Assembly (NCBI RefSeq): GCF_012843905.1
Contig: NZ_JABAGC010000013.1
Span: 1 to 64,000 of the forward strand
Direction of reading: 5' to 3'
DNA: 64,000 nt
From: Clostridium sp. SM-530-WT-3G
GTDB taxonomy: Bacteria > Bacillota > Clostridia > Clostridiales > Clostridiaceae
Part shown: positions 9,605 to 18,231 of the stretch, piece after piece
Layout: each line of letters begins with the position of its first letter
How positions within the stretch are numbered: the first letter of the stretch is position 1
Position numbers and translations under genes: made by a program
Notes under the pieces: generated by a model
Told to the model about the DNA's origin: nothing
Databases searched by the model: none
Seen by the model: the letters and a program-made list of their open reading frames with translations, nothing else

Positions 9605-10507
9605 TTATAATTGTTTTAATAAATTTTCAACTTCTTCTTTTGTGGCTAACTCTTCTGAAAATGCACTTGCACTTCCTGTTGCTATTCCCATTTTAAATGC
9701 TTCATCTAAATCCTTATTTTTCAAGTATCCACATAAGAATCCAGCTACCATAGAATCTCCTGCACCTACTGAATTTTTAAGAGTTCCTTTTGGAACAGAT
9801 CTCTTAATTGGTTCTCCATTTTCAGGTAGTAAAATAGCTCCATCTCCAGCCATTGATATAAGAACATTTTTTGCTCCCATTTCTTGAAGCTTTCTAGCAT
9901 ATGTTATTATATCTTCATCACTCTTTAACTCAACATTAAATATTTCTGCTAATTCATGATGATTTGGTTTTATTAAAAATGGTTTATATTTTAGTACATT
10001 TAATAATAAATCCTTAGTAGCATCTACTATAAATTCCACACCTCTATCTAAAAGGCTTTCCATTATTCTTTCATAAATATCATCAGGTACACTCTTTGGA
10101 ATACTTCCTGAAAGAATTAAGAAATCACCTTTACCAAGCTTACTTACTTTTTCATAAAGAGCCTTTAAGTCATTTTCTGTAATATCTGGACCAGAACCAT
10201 TAATTTCTGTTTCACCATTACTCTTAAGTTTCACATTAATTCTAGACATTCCATCTTTTAATTTAACAAAATCACAATTAACATTATGCTCTTTAACTTG
10301 TCTTAATATTTCATCTCCAGTAAAACCTGCTATGTATCCTAGTGCTGTATTATCAACACCTAAATTTTTAAGCACTATTGAAACATTTATACCTTTTCCT
10401 CCAGCATAAATCATTTCCTCATTACTTCTATTTAATTCATCTGCTTTAAAATTATCTACTTTAACTACATAATCTAAAGAAGGATTTAAAGTTATAGTAT
10501 TAATCAT
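9605..10507 (-). CDS. fruK: 1-phosphofructokinase
   Basis: A PfkB-family cytosolic kinase that converts fructose-1-phosphate and ATP to fructose-1,6-bisphosphate. The 300 residues show the N-terminal TLNPSLDYVVKV, the sugar-binding GGKGINVS near residue 38, and the C-terminal GAGDSMVAGF signature with the catalytic Asp. Length is normal. Its ATG overlaps the fruR stop by eight bases (ATGATTAA), a sign of translational coupling. The neighbouring fructose PTS gene fixes the substrate as fructose-1-phosphate rather than tagatose-6-phosphate. Confidence 0.95.
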   Translation of the reverse strand: MINTITLNPSLDYVVKVDNFKADELNRSNEEMIYAGGKGINVSIVLKNLGVDNTALGYIAGFTGDEILRQVKEHNVNCDFVKLKDGMSRINVKLKSNGETEINGSGPDITENDLKALYEKVSKLGKGDFLILSGSIPKSVPDDIYERIMESLLDRGVEFIVDATKDLLLNVLKYKPFLIKPNHHELAEIFNVELKSDEDIITYARKLQEMGAKNVLISMAGDGAILLPENGEPIKRSVPKGTLKNSVGAGDSMVAGFLCGYLKNKDLDEAFKMGIATGSASAFSEELATKEEVENLLKQL

Positions 10508-11255
10508 TTTCTTCCACTCCTATTACTTTAGTATCATAATTATAATCATTTTGATCAGATTTATTTGTTATTAATGCTGAATCACTTATGCTTCCAAATG
10601 TTATAAAACTTATTTGTTCTAATTTTGATTCATCTGCAAGTACATAGGATTCACTACATCTTTTTATAGCCTCACATTTAACCATTGCCTCATCAACATC
10701 TGGAGTTGTATATCCACTTTTATTACTAACTCCATTTGTTCCAAAGAACCCTTTTGAAAAATTATACTTTTTCAAATCCTCTACAGCATTGTTTCCAACA
10801 ATAGCTTCCGTGACTGCTTTTACTTCTCCACCCAAAATAAATGTTTTTATTCCTTTTTCTAAAAGTTTTTTTGCATGCACTATTCCATTTGTAACAACTA
10901 ATATATTTTTTACTTCAATATAATTAATCATAAATTCTGTCGTAGTACCAGCATCTAAATATACAATTTCGTTTTCATGTATTAGAGATGCAGCCTTTTT
11001 AGCAATACTTTTTTTCTCTTCAATATTGAGATTCTTTCTCACATTTACTTTATAATCATGCTTTGAAGCATTATCTCCTATTGAAATTGCTCCTCCATGA
11101 ATTTTTTTTAGCAAACCATCATTATGAAGTGCATTTAAATCTCTTCTTACAGTAGATTCTGATGCATCTAAAAGTTTCACTAATTCTGTAACAGAAACAA
11201 TCCCTTTAGTTTTTAATTCTTGAAGAATGATATTAAATCTCTCCTCTGTAAACAT
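10500..11255 (-). CDS. fruR: DeoR-family repressor of the fructose operon
   Basis: A 251-residue DeoR-type regulator: N-terminal winged helix (MFTEERFNIILQELKTKG, with recognition helix around SESTVRRDLNAL) and a C-terminal sugar-phosphate sensor domain (YLDAGTTTEFMI, VTNGIVHA, GFFGTNGVS). It probably represses fruR-fruK-fruA and is released by fructose-1-phosphate or fructose-1,6-bisphosphate; that is family knowledge. The ATG at 11255 has AGGAG eight bases upstream and matches family N-termini; an in-frame start at 11288 would add eleven unusual residues. First gene of the operon. Confidence 0.92.
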   Translation of the reverse strand: MFTEERFNIILQELKTKGIVSVTELVKLLDASESTVRRDLNALHNDGLLKKIHGGAISIGDNASKHDYKVNVRKNLNIEEKKSIAKKAASLIHENEIVYLDAGTTTEFMINYIEVKNILVVTNGIVHAKKLLEKGIKTFILGGEVKAVTEAIVGNNAVEDLKKYNFSKGFFGTNGVSNKSGYTTPDVDEAMVKCEAIKRCSESYVLADESKLEQISFITFGSISDSALITNKSDQNDYNYDTKVIGVEEND

Positions 11256-11282
11256 TATCACCACTCCTCTGATATAATAATA

Positions 11283-11330
11283 AATCATTATCCTTTAAGA
11301 ATCAATCATTTTCGTTCAAAAAAAATCATT
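11283..11330. promoter_or_regulatory. Three phased AATCATT repeats, probable FruR operator
   Basis: The heptamer AATCATT occurs at 11283, 11304 and 11324, spaced 21 and 20 bases (two helical turns), with a TTTCGTTC element at 11310-11317 between the second and third copies. Direct repeats of this type near TTCGTT are usual for DeoR-family operators. They sit directly upstream of fruR, so autoregulation is the simplest reading. Confidence 0.55.
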
Positions 11331-11438
11331 TTTTATTTTTTTAAATAATATTATAATTATCGTTAATACAAAATACTTTTATATACATAAAAACAATTAA
11401 ACAACAGGTAAAAATATATAATATATTTTATTTTTTAA

Positions 11439-12272
11439 CTAATACAAATATTTTAGGCATTTTTCTAATAGAACACCTTCTTTAGCAGGATAATCATACA
11501 AACTACTTACTCTCATACACTTTTCTACAAATTCACATGCTTTCAAGGCACTTTCTTCTATTTCCATTCCATTTAATATAAACCCTAATAGAACAGATGT
11601 GAAAATATCTCCAGTGCCAGGATAGCTTTTTTCTTGTTTTTGGCTATTTATGATTTTTATTGAATTATTTTTTTGATTATAAATTCCTGTTCCTAATATA
11701 TTATCTCTTAAAGGAATACTTGTTATTACAATATCTTTAGCTCCAAGCTCTCCTAACTTGTAAAACAAATTCTCTACATTCTTTTCATCACAATTTTCTA
11801 ATATAGGCATATCACATAAAATACAAGCTTCTGTGTAATTAGGAGTTATTATATCCGCAAATTTAATAAGCTCTTTGATCCTTTCAACATAAGCTTTTGT
11901 AAAATTACTATACAAGCATCCGTTATCTCCAAAAATGGGATCAACTAATGTGAGTGAATTACTATTTTTATAGTTTTTTAATAGTTTTAAGCACTCATCT
12001 ATATTTTTTATACTTCCTAGATATCCTACAAAAATCCCTTCAAAATTCATTCCTAATTCTCTGTAATGATCAGTAGTTTCACTTATATAATCCTCCAATT
12101 TCACCATAACAGGCTTCCCAAATCCTCCAGTATGGGTAGAAAGTATTACAGTTGGTATAGGGCATGGTTCTATTTCCATTACTGATAAAATCGGAATAAT
12201 ATTTGTAAGTGCAGCTTTTCCAACTCCACACAAATCATGGATTACTGCTAATCTTTTTATTGGCTTTTTCAT
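11439..12272 (-). CDS. pdxK: Pyridoxal/pyridoxamine kinase
   Basis: A 277-residue ribokinase-fold protein of the PdxK/PdxY type that phosphorylates B6 vitamers with ATP. Visible features: N-terminal AVIHDLCGVGKAALT, TVILSTHTGGFG, the VDPIFGDNG segment, DIITPNYTEACIL, and the C-terminal SYPGTGDIFTSVLLG with the catalytic Asp. This N-terminal variant (SxxHDLSCVGKxxLT) is common among clostridial pyridoxamine kinases. It is separated from fruR by about 180 bases and appears to be transcribed alone. Substrate range among the B6 vitamers is not certain. Confidence 0.85.
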   Translation of the reverse strand: MKKPIKRLAVIHDLCGVGKAALTNIIPILSVMEIEPCPIPTVILSTHTGGFGKPVMVKLEDYISETTDHYRELGMNFEGIFVGYLGSIKNIDECLKLLKNYKNSNSLTLVDPIFGDNGCLYSNFTKAYVERIKELIKFADIITPNYTEACILCDMPILENCDEKNVENLFYKLGELGAKDIVITSIPLRDNILGTGIYNQKNNSIKIINSQKQEKSYPGTGDIFTSVLLGFILNGMEIEESALKACEFVEKCMRVSSLYDYPAKEGVLLEKCLKYLY

Positions 12273-12507
12273 AAAATCTCCTCTTTCTCAGATATTTACT
12301 CTCATTTGATTATCAAATATAAACTTATAAAATTAATTATATATTAACCTGTAAATACTAAGCAACTGTACACTTTTTTGTTTGGAAATTCATATTTTTA
12401 TATATTTATTTACATTTTTTTAATTTTAATTTCTTAATACACTGTATAAAAATCTTTTTAATGTAAATTCTAATTTTATCAACTATAACTAAACTGGAGG
12501 AAAATAT

Positions 12508-13371
12508 ATGATTATGAGCAAAAGATTAAAAGCTATAATCTATATGATAATAGCTTCAATCTTATTTACTACTCTTAATTTATTTGGAAAGCTATCCAAC
12601 GAGATATAATTATACATGAAAGCTTTTATATCCAATGTTACTGCCTTTATTATTATTTCCACAGTGATTATAAAAAATAAAATTTCTTTCATTGGTAAAA
12701 AGGAAAACTTTAAATATCTTTTAACAAGAGGCATATGTGGTACACTTTCAGCTTTTAGTCTTTTTTATACTTTGGACAATTTGATTTTATCTGATTCTAC
12801 TCTCTTATCTAAACTTGGTCCTTTTTTTGCAACAATATTTGGATTTATCATCTTAAAAGATACAGTAGAAAAAAAGCAGATTATATTTCTATTAATCACT
12901 TTTGTAGGTGTACTATTTGTAATCAAACCTAATTTATCTATAAAAATTTTTCCTGCTTTAATAGGACTTTTAGGTGCTACTTTTGCAGGTATTGCGTTTA
13001 CAATGATAAGAAAAATTGGAGATGCTGAAAGTAATTTTACAATCATTTTTTATAACATTTTTATTTCTATAATAAGCAGCATTCCTTTTATTATTAATGA
13101 GAAAGATATCCTTTTGCATACTTCAAATATTGTATATATGATTCTTGGAGGTTTATGCATATCTTTTGGACAGATATTTCTGACTTTAGCCTACAAAAAT
13201 GCTCCTGCATCAAATATAGCAATGTATGACTATACTGGCCTTCTAGCCTCAGCAATATATGGCATATTAATTTTCAATGAATATCCTGATTTCCTCTCTA
13301 TAATAGGATATTTAATTATTATTTTAGTATCATTAATAAATTTCTTATCTTTAAAGAATAAAATAAATTAA
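12508..13371 (+). pseudogene. EamA/DMT-family transporter gene interrupted by in-frame TAA
   Basis: The gene begins at an ATG with GGAGG seven bases upstream (12496-12500) and codes for the usual first helix (AIIYMIIASILFTTLNLFGKLS), then meets TAA at 12607-12609 (codon 34). The same frame continues without another stop for 254 codons through the remaining helices, ending at 13371, so the full product would be 287 residues, the normal EamA length. The downstream ATG at 12616 has no good ribosome site and would lose the first helix. The lesion is one base from CAA or TCA. Members export small metabolites; substrate unknown. A sequencing error or readthrough cannot be excluded. Confidence 0.8.
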
Positions 13372-13387
13372 TACTATACTGTAACTC

Positions 13388-13427
13388 AAGAAGGACTCAC
13401 TAAGATACATCTTAATAAGTCCTTCTT
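13388..13427. terminator. Hairpin between convergent genes
   Basis: AAGAAGGACT / AGTCCTTCTT (13388-13397 and 13418-13427) with an inner TAAGA/TCTTA stem. It lies between the convergent EamA gene and kdgA, but has little T tail on either strand, so termination strength is uncertain. Confidence 0.55.
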
Positions 13428-13439
13428 ACTACTAAATAA

Positions 13440-14105
13440 CTATTCATATATTTCAAAACATTTTATACCTTTAGCTTCTTTATATGCTGTCATAAACCTT
13501 TTTGCTTCCTTTTCCACTGCTTCATAATCTCCAGTTTTAGCTCCTTTTGTCAAACTTCCACCTGTGCCAACAACTACAGCCCCTGCTTCAATCCATTCAT
13601 GTAAATTTTCAACTGTAACTCCCCCAGTCGGCATAAACTCACCTTGTGGAAGAGGCCCTTTAAATGATTTTATAACTGAAGGACCATAAAGATCAGCAGG
13701 AAATACTTTTACAATGTCAACTCCATACTCCATAGCAGTTATTGCATCTTTAACAGTCATAACTCCTGGCATGACACAAACCTTATATCTATTACAAAGT
13801 TTTAATGTATCAATATCCAAACTTGGACTAACTATAAATTGAGCTCCTGCCAAAATACAGGCTCTGGCAGTTTCTGAATCTAAAACAGTACCTGCTCCCA
13901 CAATAATATCTGTATCTCTATATTGTTCTGCAACTTCTTTCAATAATTCTATAGGATTTGGAACTGTCATTGTTAATTCAAGAACTTTAATTCCGCCTTT
14001 TACTACTGAATCAACAATTTTTAATCCCTGTTCTTTTGATTCACTTCTAATTACAGCCACTACTCCACCATCAATAATTCCTTTTAATATTTCGTGTCTT
14101 TTCAT
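13440..14105 (-). CDS. kdgA: 2-keto-3-deoxy-6-phosphogluconate aldolase
   Basis: A class I aldolase of 221 residues that cleaves KDPG to pyruvate and glyceraldehyde-3-phosphate, the last step of hexuronate breakdown. Family motifs are GGIKVLELTMTVPNP, IVGAGTVLD, FIVSPSLD and DIVKVFPADLYGP, where the Lys forms the Schiff base, then MPTGGV. The ATG at 14105 follows GGGGTG with proper spacing; an in-frame GTG at 14117 overlaps that site. It is 125 bases downstream of uxaC in the same direction, consistent with a uronate unit. Confidence 0.93.
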   Translation of the reverse strand: MKRHEILKGIIDGGVVAVIRSESKEQGLKIVDSVVKGGIKVLELTMTVPNPIELLKEVAEQYRDTDIIVGAGTVLDSETARACILAGAQFIVSPSLDIDTLKLCNRYKVCVMPGVMTVKDAITAMEYGVDIVKVFPADLYGPSVIKSFKGPLPQGEFMPTGGVTVENLHEWIEAGAVVVGTGGSLTKGAKTGDYEAVEKEAKRFMTAYKEAKGIKCFEIYE

Positions 14106-14230
14106 ACTGCACCCCACTATAATTTTATATTAATCTAGAACTTAATTTATTTTTTAAAGTAATTATTTCAATACTTTTTTCCTTAGTCTTAAATTTATAT
14201 AATATAAAATGAGATATATTACTTAGCTTT

Positions 14231-15637
14231 TTACAATCCAAAATCAAAATAATTTTTAGCATTGTTATAGCTGATATCAGATACAATCTTCCCTAACATA
14301 TCTATATCATTTGGTAATTCACCATTATATACCCATTGACCAATAATATCACACAATATTCTTCTAAAATATTCATGTCTAGTATATGATAAAAAGCTTC
14401 TTGAATCCGTAAGCATTCCTACAAATGTACTTAACATTCCTAGATTAGCTAATGATTTTATCTGCTGTTCTATTCCTAACTTATTATCATTAAACCACCA
14501 AGCAGATCCTTGCTGAATCTTTCCTCTTATCCCATCTCCCTGAAAGCATCCAATCAATGTTCCTATTACTGCATTATCATTAGGGTTTAAGCTATAAATA
14601 ATAGTTTTAGGTAAAGAATTTTCTTCATTCATTGCATTTAATAATCTTGATAATGAAATAGCTATCTCTCCATCATTAATAGCATCGAAACCAGTATCTG
14701 ATCCTACTTTTTTATACATTCTAGTATTATTATCTCTTATACAATTTATGTGCAACTGATTCACCCATCCCAAATTATGATACAATTTACTAAAAAAACT
14801 CAACAGATAAACTCTCATTTTATTTTCTTCTTCAAAGGAAATTTGTCCATACTCCAGTAGTTTAGAAAATATTTCTCTTAGCTCTTTAATATCAGCTTCA
14901 CCTCTTGGAATAAAATCCAAACCATTGTCTGCAACTCTACATCCAACACTATGAAAAAACTCAACTCTTGATTTTAATGCACTTAAATATTCATCAAAGG
15001 TTTTAATTCTACTTCCTACAACTTCCTCTAATCTTCTAAACCATTCTTTAAATGTATCTTTATTTATTCCCAAAGCTTTATCTGGTCTAAATGCTGGCAA
15101 TACTTTAACATCAAAACTTCTATCTTTCTTTAAGGCTATATGATATTCTAATGAATCAATAGGATCATCCGTAGTACAGATAACCTTTACATTAGACTTT
15201 TTAATTAATTGTCTTACTGTAAATTGTTCTGTTGATAGCATCTTGTTTACTTTTCCCCATATTTTAGGAGCTGTTTTTTCATTTAATATTTCATTAATTC
15301 CAAAATACTTTTTTAATTCTAAATGAGTCCAATGATATAATGGATTCCCTATATCTACTGATATGGTCTTAGCCCACGCCATAAACTTTTCATAATCTGA
15401 AGCCTCTCCCTTAATATACTTCTCATCTATTCCATTACTTCTCATTGCCCTCCATTTATAATGGTCTCCATAAAGCCATACTTCCGTAATATTTTTAAAT
15501 TTTTTATCCTCAAGTATTTCCTTTGGATCAATATGACAATGATAATCTATTATAGGCATGTTTTCTGAATATTCATGATATAATCTTTCTGAAATTGAAT
15601 TTGTCAGCAAAAAATTTTCATCCATAAATTTTTTCAT
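14231..15637 (-). CDS. uxaC: Glucuronate (uronate) isomerase
   Basis: Converts D-glucuronate to D-fructuronate and D-galacturonate to D-tagaturonate in the cytosol. The 468 residues from ATG 15637 (AGGAG site upstream) match the family length and begin MKKFMDENFLL. The metal-binding IIDYHCHIDP motif of the amidohydrolase superfamily is at about residue 30, and the conserved GDGIRGKIQQGSAWWFNDN segment is in the C-terminal third. An earlier in-frame start at 15673 would place the coding region over the operators and is unlikely. Other uronate genes (uxaA/B, kdgK) are not in this window. Confidence 0.94.
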   Translation of the reverse strand: MKKFMDENFLLTNSISERLYHEYSENMPIIDYHCHIDPKEILEDKKFKNITEVWLYGDHYKWRAMRSNGIDEKYIKGEASDYEKFMAWAKTISVDIGNPLYHWTHLELKKYFGINEILNEKTAPKIWGKVNKMLSTEQFTVRQLIKKSNVKVICTTDDPIDSLEYHIALKKDRSFDVKVLPAFRPDKALGINKDTFKEWFRRLEEVVGSRIKTFDEYLSALKSRVEFFHSVGCRVADNGLDFIPRGEADIKELREIFSKLLEYGQISFEEENKMRVYLLSFFSKLYHNLGWVNQLHINCIRDNNTRMYKKVGSDTGFDAINDGEIAISLSRLLNAMNEENSLPKTIIYSLNPNDNAVIGTLIGCFQGDGIRGKIQQGSAWWFNDNKLGIEQQIKSLANLGMLSTFVGMLTDSRSFLSYTRHEYFRRILCDIIGQWVYNGELPNDIDMLGKIVSDISYNNAKNYFDFGL

Positions 15638-15659
15638 TTCAATACTCCTCTCAAATTCT

Positions 15660-15701
15660 GTTAACGTGAACAAAAATACCTAATTTATTGTTCACGTTAA
15701 C
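15660..15701. promoter_or_regulatory. Paired LacI-type operators upstream of uxaC
   Basis: GTTAACGTGAAC (15660-15671) and its exact reverse complement GTTCACGTTAAC (15690-15701) lie just upstream of the uxaC start. Each arm is itself a near-palindrome GTTnACGTnAAC with a central CG, as expected for a LacI-family operator; the centres are 30 bases apart, about three helical turns. The LacI-type gene next upstream is the natural candidate for the protein that binds here. The arrangement could also form an RNA hairpin, but it lacks a T tail. Confidence 0.8.
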
Positions 15702-15805
15702 ACTTTAGGCTTAGCTATTAGCTAACTATATTATAGTATTACTTTTTTGCTTTTTCAATATTTTTCCAGTTAACATAGACAATTTATAATAGCCAAAAAA
15801 TTTTC

Positions 15806-16804
15806 TTATAATTTCTTGACTGATTTTCTAATAACAAGTGTAGATTCTATATATACACGGTCATTATTTGCAGGCTTATTCTGTATTATATTTAATAAAT
15901 TAATCCCTCCCATTTCACTCATTAAAAATGCATCTTTTCTTACACTAGTAAGTGTAGGCGTAACATAATTACAAAAGTTACTATTATCAAATCCAATAAC
16001 AGATATATCTTCTGGAACATTTAACCCACTTTCACTGACTGCTTTAATTGCCCCCACTGCAATATCATCATTAGCACAAAAAACAGCTGTTGGTTTTTCA
16101 GATAACCTTAATAGCTTCATCATATTATCATACCCACTATCAAGTGTATATTTACCAGTCATTATATAATCTTCATTAACCTTAATATTATTATCTTCTA
16201 GTGCTTTTATATATCCTTTTTTTCTATAAGCACTTGATTCAAATCCATCATTACCTTGTATATATGCAATATTTTTATGATTATTTCTTACAAAATAATT
16301 TACTGCATCATAAGCCCCTTTAGTATCATCATTTACTATGTTTACAATATTATCTATATCAACAACTCTATTTATAACAACTATAGGTATATTTTTTTCA
16401 ATTATTTTCTTTATAAACTCATCGTCCTCTTTTCTCTGACTTACAACAATAATTCCATCAAAATTTTTATTGTCAACAGGATGAGAATCATCATACTGAT
16501 CAATACCTCTTATTACTAAGTTATATTCCTTATCTATAACCTTATTTATACCCTTAACAATTTCGTGAAAAAACGTATCAGATGTTCCCTCACTTATAGA
16601 TGAAAAAAATAGCCCTATAACGTAAGATTTTAAAAGCACTAAACTTTTTGCATTATAATTAGGAACATAATTAAGTTCCTTTGCTAATGCTTTAATCTTG
16701 TTTTTAGTATCTTCGTTAATATAAGGGCTATTATTTAATGCTCTAGAAACTGTCGTATGTGACACATTTGCAAGCTTTGCAATATCTTTTATAGTAACAC
16801 TCAT
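15806..16804 (-). CDS. LacI-family transcriptional regulator, probable uronate repressor
   Basis: A 332-residue regulator with the N-terminal LacI helix-turn-helix (TIKDIAKLANVSHTTVSRALN) and hinge helix, followed by a periplasmic-binding-protein-like effector domain (FDGIIVVSQR, VVNYF-like region, AVFCANDDIAVGA, ISVIGFDNS). AAGGAGTG precedes the ATG. It is upstream of uxaC in the same direction with the paired operators between them, so it probably controls uxaC-kdgA in response to a uronate or keto-deoxy-gluconate. It could belong to the KdgR group, but the effector is inferred from neighbours only. Confidence 0.88.
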   Translation of the reverse strand: MSVTIKDIAKLANVSHTTVSRALNNSPYINEDTKNKIKALAKELNYVPNYNAKSLVLLKSYVIGLFFSSISEGTSDTFFHEIVKGINKVIDKEYNLVIRGIDQYDDSHPVDNKNFDGIIVVSQRKEDDEFIKKIIEKNIPIVVINRVVDIDNIVNIVNDDTKGAYDAVNYFVRNNHKNIAYIQGNDGFESSAYRKKGYIKALEDNNIKVNEDYIMTGKYTLDSGYDNMMKLLRLSEKPTAVFCANDDIAVGAIKAVSESGLNVPEDISVIGFDNSNFCNYVTPTLTSVRKDAFLMSEMGGINLLNIIQNKPANNDRVYIESTLVIRKSVKKL

Positions 16805-16896
16805 TTTTTCACACTCCTTCTGGCTTATTATAATATTTTATCATATTATTACCATTTTGTGCAAAAAATATATTTTGTTACTTTATATAATTACTC

Positions 16897-18138
16897 TTAA
16901 TTGTTAGTGCAATACTCATCAATTGTATCTGCAACAATTTTTGCTTTTGCTACAGCTTCAACAACAGTTTTAGCTCCAGTTACTACATCTCCCGATGCAA
17001 ATGTTCCTTTTTTAGTTGTATTACCTTTATCATCAGTAATTAAAAGTCCCCATTTATTAGTATCAAGTTCAGTTGTATTAGAAACTATATTAGATTTAGG
17101 ATTTTGGCTTACTGCTATTATTACAGAATCACATTCATAGAACTCTTCTTTACCTTCTAATATCTTAGTTTGAATTCTTCCATTTTCATCTGTAATATTC
17201 TCAGTTAATGCAAATTTTATTCCTTCATCAGTGATTTTTAAAGGTGCTTTAAATAAATCAAATTTAACTCCATCTTCCTTTGCTTCACTTATTTCTTGTT
17301 TTGTAGCTTTCATTTGTTCAAAGCCTTTTCTATAGAATACAATAACTTCATCTGCACCATATCTTTTTGCACTTCTTGCTGCATCCATAGCTACATTACC
17401 GGCACCTATTACTGCAACTCTCTTTCCTAATCTATAGTCTAAAGGCGATTTTAAATAATCTATAGCATAGTGAACATTTCCTAATGTTTCTCCAGGTATA
17501 TCAAGTGTTTTTGGATTCCATACTCCAGTACCTATAAATGCAGCTTTATATCCGTCTTCAAGTAGCATATCTAATGTAACTACAGGTCCAATAAGAGTAT
17601 TAGGTTTTATTCTTACACCAAGTTCTACTAATCTATCTTCAATTTTATCTATTATCTTTTTAGGTAATCTATACTCAGGTATTCCGTATCTAAGTACACC
17701 ACCAATTTTACTATGAGCCTCAAATATAGTAACTTTATAACCTCTTTGAGCAAGAATAAATGCCATTGTCATTCCAGCAGGACCTCCACCTATAACGGCA
17801 ACTCTATCTTTATCCTTTGGAACAAATTCAAATTTTGCTTCCTCTAGATACTTTAATGAAATTTCATGTTCAATCTTATGAAAATAAACTGGCTCACTTT
17901 TTATTCCCTTTACACAGTTCCCCCTACATTGATCTTCATGTATACATACTAAAGAACAAATAACTGATAAAGGATTATTTTCAAATAATATCTTTCCTGC
18001 TTCCTCAATTCTTCCTTCCTTGTATAAAGCAATCACTTCTGGTATTGCTGTATCAATAGGACAATTTTCTCTACATCTAGGTTTTTTGCATCCTAAACAT
18101 TTTTGTGCTTCTTCTAATAATGTTATATTATCTAACAT
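16897..18138 (-). CDS. GltD-like NAD(P)H-dependent FAD oxidoreductase with N-terminal Fe-S domain
   Basis: A 413-residue flavoprotein resembling the glutamate synthase small subunit. The N-terminal domain carries the cysteine sets CLGCKKPRCRENCP (about 15-28) and CSLVCIHEDQCRGNC (about 61-75) for two [4Fe-4S] clusters. Then come an FAD-binding GGGPAGMTMA near residue 117, an NAD(P)-binding GAGNVAMDAAR near residue 240 and the C-terminal SGDVVTGAKTVVEA. No large GOGAT subunit is nearby, so it may work as a stand-alone glutamate synthase-like protein or as an electron-transfer subunit (NfnB or sulfide dehydrogenase type). It lies downstream of the MTHFR gene, possibly co-transcribed. Confidence 0.85.
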   Translation of the reverse strand: MLDNITLLEEAQKCLGCKKPRCRENCPIDTAIPEVIALYKEGRIEEAGKILFENNPLSVICSLVCIHEDQCRGNCVKGIKSEPVYFHKIEHEISLKYLEEAKFEFVPKDKDRVAVIGGGPAGMTMAFILAQRGYKVTIFEAHSKIGGVLRYGIPEYRLPKKIIDKIEDRLVELGVRIKPNTLIGPVVTLDMLLEDGYKAAFIGTGVWNPKTLDIPGETLGNVHYAIDYLKSPLDYRLGKRVAVIGAGNVAMDAARSAKRYGADEVIVFYRKGFEQMKATKQEISEAKEDGVKFDLFKAPLKITDEGIKFALTENITDENGRIQTKILEGKEEFYECDSVIIAVSQNPKSNIVSNTTELDTNKWGLLITDDKGNTTKKGTFASGDVVTGAKTVVEAVAKAKIVADTIDEYCTNN

Positions 18139-18231
18139 TTGTATCCCCCTTTTTATTTCAATATATTAGTATATTAACCTATTTATAACATTTTTTCAAA
18201 TATAATATTTGCAGTATAAGTTAGGAAATTA

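Noticed and set aside
12616-13371. EamA gene as an intact ORF starting at 12616
   Set aside because: This would drop the first helix and lacks a ribosome site, whereas the in-frame upstream part has both; an interrupted gene is the better reading.
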